A stretch of 64,000 nucleotides of DNA from Euhalothece natronophila Z-M001 (GCF_007904085.1 NZ_CP042326.1:1178001-1242000); one strand, 5' to 3'. Numbered from the stretch's first letter, positions 22,765 through 32,741 are shown. Numbers and translations are program-made. The notes: generated by a model from the letters alone, not told the origin.

Positions 22765-23352
22765 AACTTTAGTCTCATCTTGTATCTATAGGAAGAACTA
22801 AGCTGCTATCTTACAAGATTATTGCGCCTGATCTCGATGCGAGAGAAAAAGCCTGCTCAAGAATCGCGATCGCGAACTAGCCACCGATTTAGAAGTTGAT
22901 GAAGACCTAATACCAGATTAAGAAAATATTGTTACAGTTAGCCCTTGTTCGTTGGTAGTCATTTTTATTCAAATAGAGTCACAATGATAAAGTGTTTGAG
23001 ATAATGAATTTATGTTATCATTGATTTAATGTTTTGATCTAAACAACTTTCTAGACTTGATCTAGTGTAACAAAACTAGAGAAAAAACGTCACTAAGCAA
23101 GATAACCCTAACCATAAGCCACTAAAAAATGAAATACCTAAATGTTTACTTATCCCACCTTCCCCCCTGAATAGAATAGCTGAAGCACAGCGTGAAGATT
23201 GGGCGGAGTGATATGCAACTAGAGTTTTGAAATTTAATACAACTTAAAAACTATATCGTTATAAACAGAAGGTAACCAGTGGCAGTGGTGGCGAAATTTA
23301 TATTTGGCAAGGCATTGAATTCCCATATGTTCAAATTATCCAGATGTAGATT
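22765..23352. other. 588-base intergenic region with a 9-bp inverted repeat
   Basis: No convincing gene is present. CAATGATAA (22982-22990) and TTATCATTG (23015-23023) form a perfect nine-base inverted repeat. Short stop-bounded stretches such as one reading LATDLEVDEDLIPD near 22877-22920, and one reading SGSGGEIYIWQGIEFPYVQ just before the kinase start, lack start codons and look at most like decayed remnants. It must carry the promoters of leuB and of the histidine kinase. Confidence 0.5.
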
Positions 23353-25203
23353 GTGGAACTTAACTTGATTCGACAAGAGATTAATGAACTGACTCTTGTC
23401 AGCAAAGACCCAAACACACTTATACAAACCCTACTGGAAATAATTAGCCAACGTTTACAAATACAAGTAGGGTTATGGATTCCGTTGGAGAACTTTCCCA
23501 ATGTTAGCTATGACACCCTTAATTTGCTTGATAGTTCCCAGTTAGCGAGCTTAGAAGAATCTATAAAAATCATTTTATTGAGTAATTCCAGTTCAGAACC
23601 TGAAAAAAAACGAAGCGTTTTAGCTTATCTACAGGAAAATTTTGATTTACCTTACTGGGAAATTTGTCCTATCTCAGCTGTGGATTCTCAAGGATGGTTA
23701 ATTCTTGGTAGTAAATGGAACCTTGGCTGGAATCACCAATTAGAGGAAACTTTAGCAACTCCCTTCTGTCTAGCAATCAAAACAGCAAAACTACAGTATC
23801 AAACCCAGAAAAATGAACGTTACAAGCGACTGCAACAACAAGTAATTGAGGTAATTCATAATTCCCAAGATTTAGAAACAATTTTACAAAGCGCGATCGC
23901 GGACACAGCCCAAGCCCTTAATGTTACCCGTGGAGTAGTATTTATGCTACGCTACAGCGAGCCAACCTTTAGCAGTCGTCGTCAGTTTAGCAATCCTGAT
24001 ATTACAGTTCAAGGATTAACTCAATGGGCGCAAACCTCAGAATTAGAAACCGAATTAACTTCATTTCCACTAACAGAAAGTGCAAATTTTCTTCAAGCGT
24101 GGCAACAAGCTCCTACTCCATTAAGCTTAATTTCTCTGTCAAATCAATCCACAGAGCCCTCTTGCTTAAAAATGCCTTATTCAATGCCAAGTTGGCTGAT
24201 TACTCCTTTAATGGGAACCAGTCGCGGTAACCCTGACTCGCAAATGGTGCTAGGATTGCTACTTTTGCAAAATCAAACAATACGAAAGTGGCAACAAGAA
24301 GAACAGGAAATCGTAAGTTGGGTAAGCACTCAAGCGAGCACTGCCATTATTCATAATAAAACCCTACAACGAGTCCAATCTTTGGTAGATGAGCGAACTA
24401 GTCAATTACAGCGAAGTTTAGATGTACAGGCAAAACTTTATGAAACCAGTCGTCATCAAGTACAGCAACTTGAGGAGTTAAATCAACTGAAAGATGACTT
24501 TTTAGCCACTATTAGCCATGAGCTAAACACTCCTTTAGCAACGATGAAAATGGCAATTCAAATGTTACAAAAACCTGAACTGTCACCAGAGCGTCAGAGA
24601 GTCTATCTCAATATACTAGATCAAGAATGGCAACGAGAACATAATTTAATTAAAGACCTTTTAACTCTCCAGAAGATCGATAATGAAGGGCTTTCTTTGC
24701 AGGTACAATCAATTTATCTCAAAGAGCTTTTAACCTCACTTGGAGAAGAAATGACCACGAAATGGCAAAGGAAAAACTTAGGCTTTATTCTCAATGATGA
24801 GACGAATTTAGCAGAAGAGGAGGTACTCCAGCTATATAGTGATCTCGAAAGTGTAAGGCGAGTCTTTGCAGAGTTAATGAACAATGCAGGGAAGTATTCT
24901 AGTGAACAGACAACCGTTGAAGTGGTCATTTCACAATCAGATTATCATTGGATTATGATCAGTGTCAGCAATATCGGTCATGGTATCTCTCCAGCAGAAC
25001 AGGGTTATATATTTGAGCGGTTTCGACGGGGAAAAGGTGCTACACAAAAAGCGATTCCGGGAACAGGGTTAGGGTTAGCATTGGTAAAATCTTTAGTAGA
25101 GCATCTTCATGGCACTATTGATGTGGATAGTGAATATAGTGCTGATGGACTTGGGAAGACAACATTCTATGTTACGCTTCCAAAATCACTTAATAACGTT
25201 TGA
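23353..25203 (+). CDS. sensor histidine kinase with GAF-like domains
   Basis: This 616-residue kinase has no membrane helix. Residues about 15-160 and 165-345 look like two GAF domains, the first degenerate. A coiled linker (ERTSQLQRSLDVQAKLYETS) leads to a HisKA domain with His389 in ATISHELNTPLA, then a HATPase_c domain with ELMNNAGKYSSE (N box), FERFRRGKGA and GTGLGLALVKSLVEHL (G boxes). It is presumably a cytosolic signal kinase; ligand and partner are unknown. The start is GTG. Its stop is 11 bases before the SRPBCC gene. Confidence 0.9.
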   Translation: MELNLIRQEINELTLVSKDPNTLIQTLLEIISQRLQIQVGLWIPLENFPNVSYDTLNLLDSSQLASLEESIKIILLSNSSSEPEKKRSVLAYLQENFDLPYWEICPISAVDSQGWLILGSKWNLGWNHQLEETLATPFCLAIKTAKLQYQTQKNERYKRLQQQVIEVIHNSQDLETILQSAIADTAQALNVTRGVVFMLRYSEPTFSSRRQFSNPDITVQGLTQWAQTSELETELTSFPLTESANFLQAWQQAPTPLSLISLSNQSTEPSCLKMPYSMPSWLITPLMGTSRGNPDSQMVLGLLLLQNQTIRKWQQEEQEIVSWVSTQASTAIIHNKTLQRVQSLVDERTSQLQRSLDVQAKLYETSRHQVQQLEELNQLKDDFLATISHELNTPLATMKMAIQMLQKPELSPERQRVYLNILDQEWQREHNLIKDLLTLQKIDNEGLSLQVQSIYLKELLTSLGEEMTTKWQRKNLGFILNDETNLAEEEVLQLYSDLESVRRVFAELMNNAGKYSSEQTTVEVVISQSDYHWIMISVSNIGHGISPAEQGYIFERFRRGKGATQKAIPGTGLGLALVKSLVEHLHGTIDVDSEYSADGLGKTTFYVTLPKSLNNV

Positions 25204-25214
25204 TCAAAATAATT

Positions 25215-25760
25215 ATGGTAGTTAATCCCGAACAAGAAAATGAGTTACCAACCAATTCAGAATATCCGGAATTAGAAGCCCAATTAGATGAGGTGAAAAT
25301 TGATATTGAGGAAGTGGCGAAACGGCAACGTCGTATTACTAGCCAACTTGAGATCGCGCAACCAAGAGACACCGTTTGGCAAGTATTAACTGATTATGAA
25401 TCCCTCCCTGAATTTGTTCCCAATTTAGCCAAAAGTCAACGCTTAGAGCATCCAAACGGGGATAAAGTACGTTTAGAACAAGTGGGAAAACAACGACTCT
25501 TGAAGATGAATTTTAGTGCGCGAGTAGTATTAGATTTAGTAGAAATGCCCCCAGAACGCATTGAGTTTGAGATGGTAGAGGGAGATTTTAAGGGGTTTTC
25601 TGGCTATTGGTTATTAGAAGCGGCACAAAATACTACCCAATTGAGTTATAGTATCTTTGTTTGGCCCCCACGTACCATGCCCGTAAGTTTGATTGAGCGT
25701 CGCTTGAGTAAAGATTTATCTTTAAATTTAGTGGCAATTCGGCAACGAGTAGCGGGCTAA
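25215..25760 (+). CDS. SRPBCC (polyketide cyclase/dehydrase-like) family protein
   Basis: This protein of about 181 residues has an acidic N-terminus and then a START/SRPBCC fold pattern: ITSQLEIAQPRDTVWQVLTDYESLPEFVPNLAKSQRLE, RLEQVGKQ, and a C-terminal LIERRLSKDLSLNLVAIRQRV helix. Members bind hydrophobic ligands or carry out cyclisation or ubiquinone-chaperone roles; the ligand is unknown. I use ATG 25215, because the upstream in-frame TTG overlaps the kinase stop. Close coupling to the kinase suggests co-transcription. Confidence 0.8.
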   Translation: MVVNPEQENELPTNSEYPELEAQLDEVKIDIEEVAKRQRRITSQLEIAQPRDTVWQVLTDYESLPEFVPNLAKSQRLEHPNGDKVRLEQVGKQRLLKMNFSARVVLDLVEMPPERIEFEMVEGDFKGFSGYWLLEAAQNTTQLSYSIFVWPPRTMPVSLIERRLSKDLSLNLVAIRQRVAG

Positions 25761-26056
25761 TTGGAATCCGTCCAAGCCCTTAAAAACCAACCAATGATAA
25801 TCCCTAACCCCCCAAAGCGCACGGCTAGCCAAAAAGGTTCTGCCAGGTCTTTCCAGCTCACCAAACGGCTTTCTAGCTCAAATTCTAGGGATTCTATTTC
25901 TGATTGTAGCCGTTGTAATTTCGCCTCTAGTTCCTCTTTTTTCGCGCGATCGCGCTGAATTTGGCTATAGCGTCGCCGTAAGTTAAGCAGAGTTTCCTCT
26001 ACTTGTTTGAGACGAGTTTCCCATTGCTGATCATCTTCTTCGGACGAATGAGGCAT
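25757..26056 (-). CDS. small coiled-coil protein with a C-terminal membrane helix
   Basis: This 99-residue protein has a long charged heptad-like helix (about residues 10-65, rich in Glu, Arg, Gln, Leu) and a C-terminal hydrophobic segment (PFWLAVRFGGLGIIIGWFLRAW). The layout suggests a tail-anchored coiled-coil protein. I do not recognise a characterised family. The first methionine in frame is at 26056; upstream codons lead only to a TTG. Its stop overlaps the convergent SRPBCC gene by four bases. Confidence 0.65.
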   Translation of the reverse strand: MPHSSEEDDQQWETRLKQVEETLLNLRRRYSQIQRDRAKKEELEAKLQRLQSEIESLEFELESRLVSWKDLAEPFWLAVRFGGLGIIIGWFLRAWTDSN

Positions 26057-26155
26057 GATTAGACATAGATATAGCTCCTTAGTTATTGTACTTCTGTAAG
26101 GCAATTATATGAATTGGCTTCTTTTCTTACAGGAACTTGAAATTGATCAGTGCAG

Positions 26156-26839
26156 TTATGTTTCTTCCATAAAACGATATCCTTTTCCGTAAACGGTATG
26201 AATTAAACTAGTTTCTCCAGGCGCTTCAAGTTTACGCCGTAATAAACGCACTAAGGCTGCTAAAACATTACTACTCGGTGGACTCTCTTCTCCCCATAAA
26301 TGTTGATAAATTTGTTGATGGGTTAAAACTTGTTCTGGATACTGCATTAAATAGCTTAAGAGTTTGGTTTCTCTTTGAGAAAGTTCAATCGCTCTTCCTC
26401 GACGATAGGCAATTTGATTATTGATATCAAGTTCTAAATCATATAGTTTGAGAGAAGAAGTAACGATATTTTCTTCAGCAGACCGCCTTAATAAGGCTCT
26501 CACTCTCGCTAGAAATTCTCTTAACTCAAAGGGTTTAACAATATAGTCATCTGCGCCCACATCTAATCCTTGTACGCGATCATCAACCGTATCTTTTGCC
26601 GTTAAAAATAATACTGGGGTTTTATCACCGCGCGATCGCAGATTTTGACATAATTCTAATCCTGACTTTTCTGGCATTAACCAATCTAAAATTAGCAAAT
26701 TATAACCATTATCTTGGGCTAATTCTTCTCCTTGCACTCCATTATTTGCTACATCCACTTGATATCCCTCAGCCGTTAAAACTCGAGAAAGAGGGGTTGT
26801 TAATTCTGTTTCATCATCGACGAGTAATATTTGCATCAT
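26156..26839 (-). CDS. OmpR/PhoB-family response regulator (RppA-like)
   Basis: The receiver domain shows ILLVDDE at the start, the phospho-acceptor in LLILDWLMP, LTAKD and the lysine in DDYIVKPF. The C-terminal winged helix has ELSQRETKLLSYLMQYPEQVLTHQQIYQHLWGE and HTVYGKGYRF. It resembles the cyanobacterial RppA/NrsR group, which controls redox- or metal-responsive genes in Synechocystis. I place the start at the MMQILLVDDE methionines; 27 further upstream codons are open but do not fit the family. No cognate kinase is adjacent in operon. Confidence 0.88.
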   Translation of the reverse strand: MMQILLVDDETELTTPLSRVLTAEGYQVDVANNGVQGEELAQDNGYNLLILDWLMPEKSGLELCQNLRSRGDKTPVLFLTAKDTVDDRVQGLDVGADDYIVKPFELREFLARVRALLRRSAEENIVTSSLKLYDLELDINNQIAYRRGRAIELSQRETKLLSYLMQYPEQVLTHQQIYQHLWGEESPPSSNVLAALVRLLRRKLEAPGETSLIHTVYGKGYRFMEET

Positions 26840-26985
26840 AATGGAATCGAACGTAATTTTTTCTCTGTTATCCCTATCATGCGGGGGATTTACTTCCCAA
26901 AATAACCGATAACGACTCACTAAAGAACAAACTTAGTGATAAGATAGCAAGGTTGCAACTAATAACGATAAGGAGATTAAGTGTT

Positions 26986-27978
26986 ATGGCGTATGATGTC
27001 TATGGTATGGGAAACGCCCTGTTAGATATTGAATTTAAGGTAACTCCTGATCTCTTAGAACAGTTAGGCATTGATAAAGGAGTAATGACGCTGATTGAAG
27101 CAGATCGGCAACAACAGTTAATTAATGATTTAAAAGGTTACATGGGCAAAAAAAGTGGTGGGGGTTCCGCTGCTAATACCATGTTTGCCATTAGTCAGTT
27201 TGGTGGAAAGGGCTTCTATTCCTGTAAAGTGGCTAATGATGAGATGGGAGACTCATATGTGCAAGACTTAATTAATGCTGGCATTGATACTAATTTACAG
27301 AATCAAGAGCGGGATTCTGGTATTACAGGACAATGTTTGGTGTTTGTAACTCCCGATGCAGATCGCACTATGAATACCCATTTAGGGATTTCTGCACAAT
27401 TTTCTGAGAAAGAATTAAACGAAAACGCGATCGCGCTTTCCGAATATCTGTATATTGAAGGATATTTGGTCACTGATCCCACAAGTAAAGCCGCCGCGAT
27501 TAAAGGGCGTGAAATTGCCCAAAATGCTGGTAAGAAAGTGGCTCTTTCTCTGTCTGACCTGAATATGGCAAAATACTTCAAAGAAGGCTTCCTCGAAATG
27601 ATTGGTGATGGCATTGATTTAATCTTTTCTAATGAAAGTGAAGCCCTCACTATGGCAGAAACGGACGATTTAGCCAAAGCCTGTGATTACCTGAAAACTC
27701 TCAGTAAAGGTTTTGTTATTACTCGGGGACCAAAAGGGGCTTTAGTGTATGATGGAAGTAGCCTGATTGAAGTAGAACCTAAACCAGTAAAAGCAGTAGA
27801 TACTGTGGGTGCTGGCGATATGTTTGCTGGTGCATTCCTTTATGGTCTTACTCACGGAATGAGTCATGCTCATGCTGGTAAATTAGCTTCTGCTGCCTCG
27901 GCGCGTTTGGTTACTAGTTATGGTCCTCGTTTAGAGCCACAAGAAGCAAAAGAAGTTTTGGCTGAGGTTAAGGCTTAA
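26986..27978 (+). CDS. adenosine kinase-like PfkB-family carbohydrate kinase
   Basis: This 330-residue protein starts MAYDVYGMGNALLDIEF, with GGGSAANTMFAISQFGGKGFYSCKVANDEMG (substrate-side PfkB signature) and the catalytic signature DTVGAGDMFAGAFLYGL near the C-terminus. Length and motifs fit the cyanobacterial proteins annotated as adenosine kinase. Ribokinase-like alternatives cannot be excluded from sequence alone. Upstream in-frame codons exist, but AAGGAG and the family's normal N-terminus support this ATG. Confidence 0.87.
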   Translation: MAYDVYGMGNALLDIEFKVTPDLLEQLGIDKGVMTLIEADRQQQLINDLKGYMGKKSGGGSAANTMFAISQFGGKGFYSCKVANDEMGDSYVQDLINAGIDTNLQNQERDSGITGQCLVFVTPDADRTMNTHLGISAQFSEKELNENAIALSEYLYIEGYLVTDPTSKAAAIKGREIAQNAGKKVALSLSDLNMAKYFKEGFLEMIGDGIDLIFSNESEALTMAETDDLAKACDYLKTLSKGFVITRGPKGALVYDGSSLIEVEPKPVKAVDTVGAGDMFAGAFLYGLTHGMSHAHAGKLASAASARLVTSYGPRLEPQEAKEVLAEVKA

Positions 27979-27990
27979 ATTCCTTGTATT

Positions 27991-28014
27991 AAGGTTGGGT
28001 TTGCCCCCAGCCTT
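27991..28014 (+). terminator. hairpin after the PfkB kinase gene
   Basis: AAGGTTGGG (27991-27999) pairs with CCCAGCCTT (28006-28014), nine pairs with one G-U and a short loop. It starts 12 bases after the stop codon. There is no long T run, so termination strength is uncertain. Confidence 0.5.
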
Positions 28015-28043
28015 GTTGCTGTAGCTTTATAGCAAATTAGATT

Positions 28044-29546
28044 ATGGTTAGTCATAATTCCCTCATTGAAGAGTTAAAAAATCCTGAATTTTATCCTCAT
28101 CCTGTTCAATCTCCTATTGAGGTATTACAAACCCATATTTCTTATATTTTTTTAACGGGGGATTATGCTTATAAATTAAAAAAGCCACTTGATTTAGGCT
28201 TTTTGGATTTTTCTAGCTTAGAGAAAAGACGCTTTTTTTGTCAGCAAGAATTAGAATTAAATCAACCGATCGCGCCTGATATTTATTTAGACGTTCTCAC
28301 GATTACGCAACAGGAAGAAACCTTAGCACTTAATGGCAACGGGAAAGTCGTAGAATACATCTTAAAAATGCGTCAATTTCCCCAGTCAACGCTATTAAGT
28401 GAAATGGAAAAAGCGGGAACTCTAACGGAATCTTTATTAGAACGATTAGGAAAAAAGGTTGCTCGATTTCATCAAAAGACGAAAACGAATGATTATATTC
28501 GGGAATTTGGAAAACCCGAGACCATTGAAGCAGCAATTAATGAGAATTATCAGCAGACAGAAAAATATATTGGCTTAACGCAAGAGGAAACGAAGTTTAA
28601 AGCAACTAAAGCCTTTACAGATCGCTTTTTTCAAGAAAATTATGCCTTACTCAAACAACGACAAACCAATCACTCGATTCGAGAATGTCATGGTGACTTA
28701 CACCTCAAAAATATCTGTTACTGGCAAGATAAAATCCAATTATTTGATCGCATTGAATTTAATGAACCCTTCCGCTTTGTGGATGTGATGTATGATGTGG
28801 CGTTTACCGTCATGGATTTAGAATTTAGGAAACGTGCGGATCTAGGGAATATCTTTTTGAATCACTATCTAGAATATACAGGGGACTGGGAAGGCGTGCA
28901 GGTTTTACCTCTGTATCTAAGCCGACAAGCCTATGTGCGAGCCAAAGTTAATTCTTTGATGCTCGATGATTCTAATGTCACTGAGGAAGTAAAAGAGAAA
29001 GCTAAGGCAAAAGCAAGCCAATACTATGATCTCGCTTGGTACTATACTCAACCGCAACAAGGGCGTTTCTGGATGATGTCAGGGTTATCAGGATCAGGAA
29101 AGAGTACCGTTGCTAGAGAGATGGCTAAACAAGAAAATGCGATTCATTTACGTTCCGATGCAGTGCGAAAACATCTAGCAGGAATTGATCTTGAAGCCTC
29201 TGGGGATGAGACGATTTATCGCCCAGAAATGACAGAAAAGACTTATGAGAGATTATTGGAAATTGGGATTCTGTTAGCGTCTCAGGGTTGGAAAGTGATT
29301 TTAGATGCCAAATATGATCGGCAAGGGTTAAGAGAAGCAGTGATAACTGAAGCAGAGAGTGATAATATCCCTTTAGAGATTATCCATTGTTATGCCCCCA
29401 TGGAAGTATTGCGCGATCGCGTTTCTCAACGCACAGGAGATATTTCTGATGCAACTCCTAACTTACTAGCTGAACAACAAGCCAACGCCGAACCCTTTAC
29501 CGAAAAAGAACAGGCGTATGTGAGAACTATTAACACCCATGCTTAA
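28044..29546 (+). CDS. APH-like kinase / AAA (P-loop) fusion protein
   Basis: This 500-residue protein has an aminoglycoside phosphotransferase-like N-terminal part, with ECHGDLHLKNICYW and FDRIEFNEPFRFVDVMYDVAF (catalytic and metal loops of the kinase fold). From about residue 350 follows a P-loop domain with MSGLSGSGKST (Walker A), DAKYDRQGLREAV and a lid RTGDISDATPNLLAEQ. The fusion is widespread and annotated as bifunctional APH/ATP-binding protein. The substrate is unknown; drug resistance is not implied. Confidence 0.85.
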   Translation: MVSHNSLIEELKNPEFYPHPVQSPIEVLQTHISYIFLTGDYAYKLKKPLDLGFLDFSSLEKRRFFCQQELELNQPIAPDIYLDVLTITQQEETLALNGNGKVVEYILKMRQFPQSTLLSEMEKAGTLTESLLERLGKKVARFHQKTKTNDYIREFGKPETIEAAINENYQQTEKYIGLTQEETKFKATKAFTDRFFQENYALLKQRQTNHSIRECHGDLHLKNICYWQDKIQLFDRIEFNEPFRFVDVMYDVAFTVMDLEFRKRADLGNIFLNHYLEYTGDWEGVQVLPLYLSRQAYVRAKVNSLMLDDSNVTEEVKEKAKAKASQYYDLAWYYTQPQQGRFWMMSGLSGSGKSTVAREMAKQENAIHLRSDAVRKHLAGIDLEASGDETIYRPEMTEKTYERLLEIGILLASQGWKVILDAKYDRQGLREAVITEAESDNIPLEIIHCYAPMEVLRDRVSQRTGDISDATPNLLAEQQANAEPFTEKEQAYVRTINTHA

Positions 29547-29667
29547 ACTAGCTATCCCATTGTAACGACAAACGGGAGTTTGAATTATAGGTTCTCCCCA
29601 ATATTTTCACCATTGGGAAATCTGTTATAAGATTATTGCAGAAAAAATTAGGAAGGATACGGATCAA

Positions 29668-31068
29668 TTGAATACAACAGGATTAGAATTAGTCGATGTT
29701 TTTGCGGCGTTTATTATTTTGGGACTGTTTTTATTATTAGGACGCTTCCTGAAAGAAAAGATTGATCTTTTTAAGCAACTCTATCTCCCTGAGTCAATTT
29801 TAGCAGGGGCGGTGGCTCTCTTATTAGGAAAAGAAGGGTTAGGACATCTCGTTCCTCCTGATAACTTTCTCGCCAATCAAGGTATCTTTCCCCAAGATGT
29901 AACAACAGTTTGGGCACAAGCCCCGAGTATTTTTATTAATTTAGTTTTTGCTACTTTATTTCTCGGTGAAACTATCCCTAGTCCGAAAGAGGTGTGGCGA
30001 AAAATTGCTCCCCAAGTTGCTTTTGCTCAAATTTTAGCTTGGGGGCAATATGTTGTTGGGTTAACCGTTACCATTTTAATTTTAACTCCATTATTTGATA
30101 TTAATCCTATTGCTGGGGCTTTAATTGAAATTGGTTTTGAAGGAGGGCATGGCACTGCTGCAGGGATGGCCGAAGTGTTAGATACTTTTGGCTTTGAGGA
30201 AGGAAGTGAGCTAGCTTTGGGATTAGCAACTGTCGGTTTAATTGCTGGTGTAGTCACAGGGACAATTTTAATTAATTGGGGACGTAAAAAAGGACATATT
30301 GTTTCCGAAACTGAAAATAATTTATCTTTTCAAGAGTCAACAAATAGTTCTGAAACTGTTCAAACCGAATATGAAGATTTTAATAAGCACGTTTTACTGG
30401 ATCCCTTATCTATTAATTTAGGAATTGTCGCGATCGCGGTTACGTTAGGTTGGCTAATTTTGAAAGCCTTACAAGAGTTAGAAGCGTTAACTTGGGCAAA
30501 GATTGAAATTGAAATTATGAATTATGTTCCCCTATTTCCTATGGCACTGATTGGGGGGCTAATTGTCCAGATTACTATGAAAAAGTTAGGGATTGATCAT
30601 TTAATTTTACGACCCTTACAGAAAAATATTGCAGGGGTTTCGTTAGATGCCGTTATTTTTAGCGCGATCGCGTCTATTTCTTTAACTGTTCTCGGAACTA
30701 ATTTTATCCCATTTTTAATTCTCGCTATTACTGGTATTACTTGGAATATTGCCGCTTTTCTATTCTTTGCGCCACGTCTATTGCCTTCTTACTGGTTTCA
30801 ACGAGGGATTGGAGACATGGGACAATCAATGGGCGTTACCGCAACTGGGCTATTGTTATTACAAATGGTTGATCCTGACAATAAAACTGGGGCTTTAGAA
30901 AGTTTTGCCTATAAACAACTGTTATTTGAACCCATTGTTGGCGGTGGCTTTTTTACAGCAGCTGCCCCCATTCTCGTGTTTCAATTGGGGCCAATTCCAG
31001 TATTAACTTTAACTGCCAGTCTGTTAGTCTTTTGGATTGTTTTTGGTTGGGTTAACTTTAAGGTTTAA
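29668..31068 (+). CDS. gltS: sodium/glutamate symporter GltS family
   Basis: This is a 466-residue membrane protein with about 11-12 helices. Two family-type segments are visible: FEGGHGTAAGMAEVLDTFGF in the first half and QRGIGDMGQSMGVTATGLLLLQMVDP in the second. They match the paired, inverted GxGxGT-like loops of GltS carriers. A hydrophilic acidic loop of about 35 residues separates the halves. It likely imports glutamate with Na+. The start is TTG with AGGAAGGA upstream. The stop overlaps the convergent CPBP gene by four bases. Confidence 0.85.
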   Translation: MNTTGLELVDVFAAFIILGLFLLLGRFLKEKIDLFKQLYLPESILAGAVALLLGKEGLGHLVPPDNFLANQGIFPQDVTTVWAQAPSIFINLVFATLFLGETIPSPKEVWRKIAPQVAFAQILAWGQYVVGLTVTILILTPLFDINPIAGALIEIGFEGGHGTAAGMAEVLDTFGFEEGSELALGLATVGLIAGVVTGTILINWGRKKGHIVSETENNLSFQESTNSSETVQTEYEDFNKHVLLDPLSINLGIVAIAVTLGWLILKALQELEALTWAKIEIEIMNYVPLFPMALIGGLIVQITMKKLGIDHLILRPLQKNIAGVSLDAVIFSAIASISLTVLGTNFIPFLILAITGITWNIAAFLFFAPRLLPSYWFQRGIGDMGQSMGVTATGLLLLQMVDPDNKTGALESFAYKQLLFEPIVGGGFFTAAAPILVFQLGPIPVLTLTASLLVFWIVFGWVNFKV

Positions 31069-32621
31069 TTAACACTACTGCCTAAAATATATAAACTGAG
31101 TAAAGTTCCACTATTCCAAAGACTGTGAACAAGAATGGAAGCGAGAATATTGCGCGATCGCGTATAAACAACTCCCAACACTAATCCCAATACCAGTAAG
31201 GGTAACACCTCTGATAAGCTCAAATGGGCTACAGAAAAGAGTAAACTACTTAAACCAATTGCCGCCCACAGTGGAATATATTTTGTCAGAGAGGGCAGTA
31301 AAAACCCACGGAAGATAATCTCTTCAAAAATAGGAGCCGCGATCGCTGCTGTGATAAAAAAGATCAATAACGCCACTTTATCTTGGGCTTGTACCGCTAA
31401 AAATAATAACGGATTACTGCCCCCTTGTCCTTGCCAAATTTCCTGATTAATAATTGATACAATCACTACTAAGGGAATTGCTACTAAATAGCCACCAATC
31501 CCCCACACTAGCCAATTATTCCCCTTAATCTGAAACCAACCTTCTGGAAGGGGAAAATACTTGCGAATGGAAAAATAAAGTACCGTTAACCCTCCTACTG
31601 TCATCAAAATGTAGGTCACTAACACATATAAGGCTTTTCCCTGAATATCCCAGATTCCAGGATTAATACCAGAGGCAGCAATCAGTAACGGGAGTAAAAT
31701 TTGACCAACAAAGAAAAATCCCACTACTAAAACTTGCCAAGTAATTTCCCAATCCCAAGGCGTATCCCAAGTTGTATTTTGATTTGTCGCGAGAATAGAC
31801 TCTTTTCCTTTAATTGCCCATTGTGTAAGTAAGAAAAGCAATAACCCAAACCCAATTAATCCCCCAATTAGCGGTAAACCCGTTACAATGGCTAAATTAA
31901 ATAACGCTTGCTGGGCTTTTTCCTGTTGGGCAGTTTCTAAAGACGCTAAGGCTGCTTCATCTCCTTGCACCTCATATAAGCGATGTAACCCTTCATACTC
32001 AAACCAACCATCAAGTTGATCTTGAATTGTTGTTTCCGCATTCTCACTCACTTGCGGGGGTGTTTCCCATAACCCTGCTAAGACACTAGCAGCACGAGAA
32101 ATATTGGCAAATCCTGTTTCTTGAGAAAATTCTTCCTGTAACCCTTGCCAGGTTGCTAACGCTGTCTCAGTATTGTTCTGTTTTAACTCTAAAATGCCGA
32201 TTTTGAGTTCTAATTCGCCAATAAAACCATTTAACTCTTGAATTGTTCCTTGTAGCTGTTGTTCTTCTGGAGAAACATCAGGAACTTGGGCTAAATTAAC
32301 CCCATTGCCAACTGTCGCATCAGCAGATAACCCTTCGAGTTGGGTTTGGATATCACGGCGACGACTCTTTGCTAACTCTAAACTTTCCTCATACTTCTTT
32401 TGGGCATCTGCATAGGGATTTTCCCCCAATAGGGTTTCAGAAGAAATTTGACTGTCTTCTTCTACCGCTTCTAACGTTGTTGCCTGTAAGGATAAATTAA
32501 CTTGATACAGTTCTAATCGTGCTTGAATTTGTGGTTGTGAGAGACTACTGCCCAGAGAAAGGATAATTTTTCCCACCGCAAACAGCGTTAACAGAAGTAA
32601 AAGAAAGCGTTTTAGGGTCAT
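31065..32621 (-). CDS. CPBP-family intramembrane metalloprotease with a long N-terminal extension
   Basis: The C-terminal part has the three CPBP (Abi) motifs: EEIIFRGFL, FSVAHLSL and HSLWN. It also has about eight membrane helices. Residues about 25-240 are a mostly soluble, Gln/Glu-rich helical extension after a hydrophobic N-terminus (FLLLLLTLFAVGKIIL), probably facing the lumen or periplasm. Homologues process prenylated or membrane proteins in other organisms; the target here is unknown. I start at ATG 32621, because upstream codons would run into the divergent phosphatase gene. Confidence 0.85.
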   Translation of the reverse strand: MTLKRFLLLLLTLFAVGKIILSLGSSLSQPQIQARLELYQVNLSLQATTLEAVEEDSQISSETLLGENPYADAQKKYEESLELAKSRRRDIQTQLEGLSADATVGNGVNLAQVPDVSPEEQQLQGTIQELNGFIGELELKIGILELKQNNTETALATWQGLQEEFSQETGFANISRAASVLAGLWETPPQVSENAETTIQDQLDGWFEYEGLHRLYEVQGDEAALASLETAQQEKAQQALFNLAIVTGLPLIGGLIGFGLLLFLLTQWAIKGKESILATNQNTTWDTPWDWEITWQVLVVGFFFVGQILLPLLIAASGINPGIWDIQGKALYVLVTYILMTVGGLTVLYFSIRKYFPLPEGWFQIKGNNWLVWGIGGYLVAIPLVVIVSIINQEIWQGQGGSNPLLFLAVQAQDKVALLIFFITAAIAAPIFEEIIFRGFLLPSLTKYIPLWAAIGLSSLLFSVAHLSLSEVLPLLVLGLVLGVVYTRSRNILASILVHSLWNSGTLLSLYILGSSVN

Positions 32622-32741
32622 AAGGTCTAGAATTATTGGCAAAGTTATATCTAAACCGATTGTAACTGAGATGCACTTAACCACCAATAGGCACAAGTGT
32701 CGTAGTACAATAACCTCGTTTACCGATTTGGAGGAGAAACT

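Noticed and set aside
22877-22920. Stop-bounded stretch reading LATDLEVDEDLIPD
   Set aside because: No start codon or ribosome site; too short to call a pseudogene of any known family.
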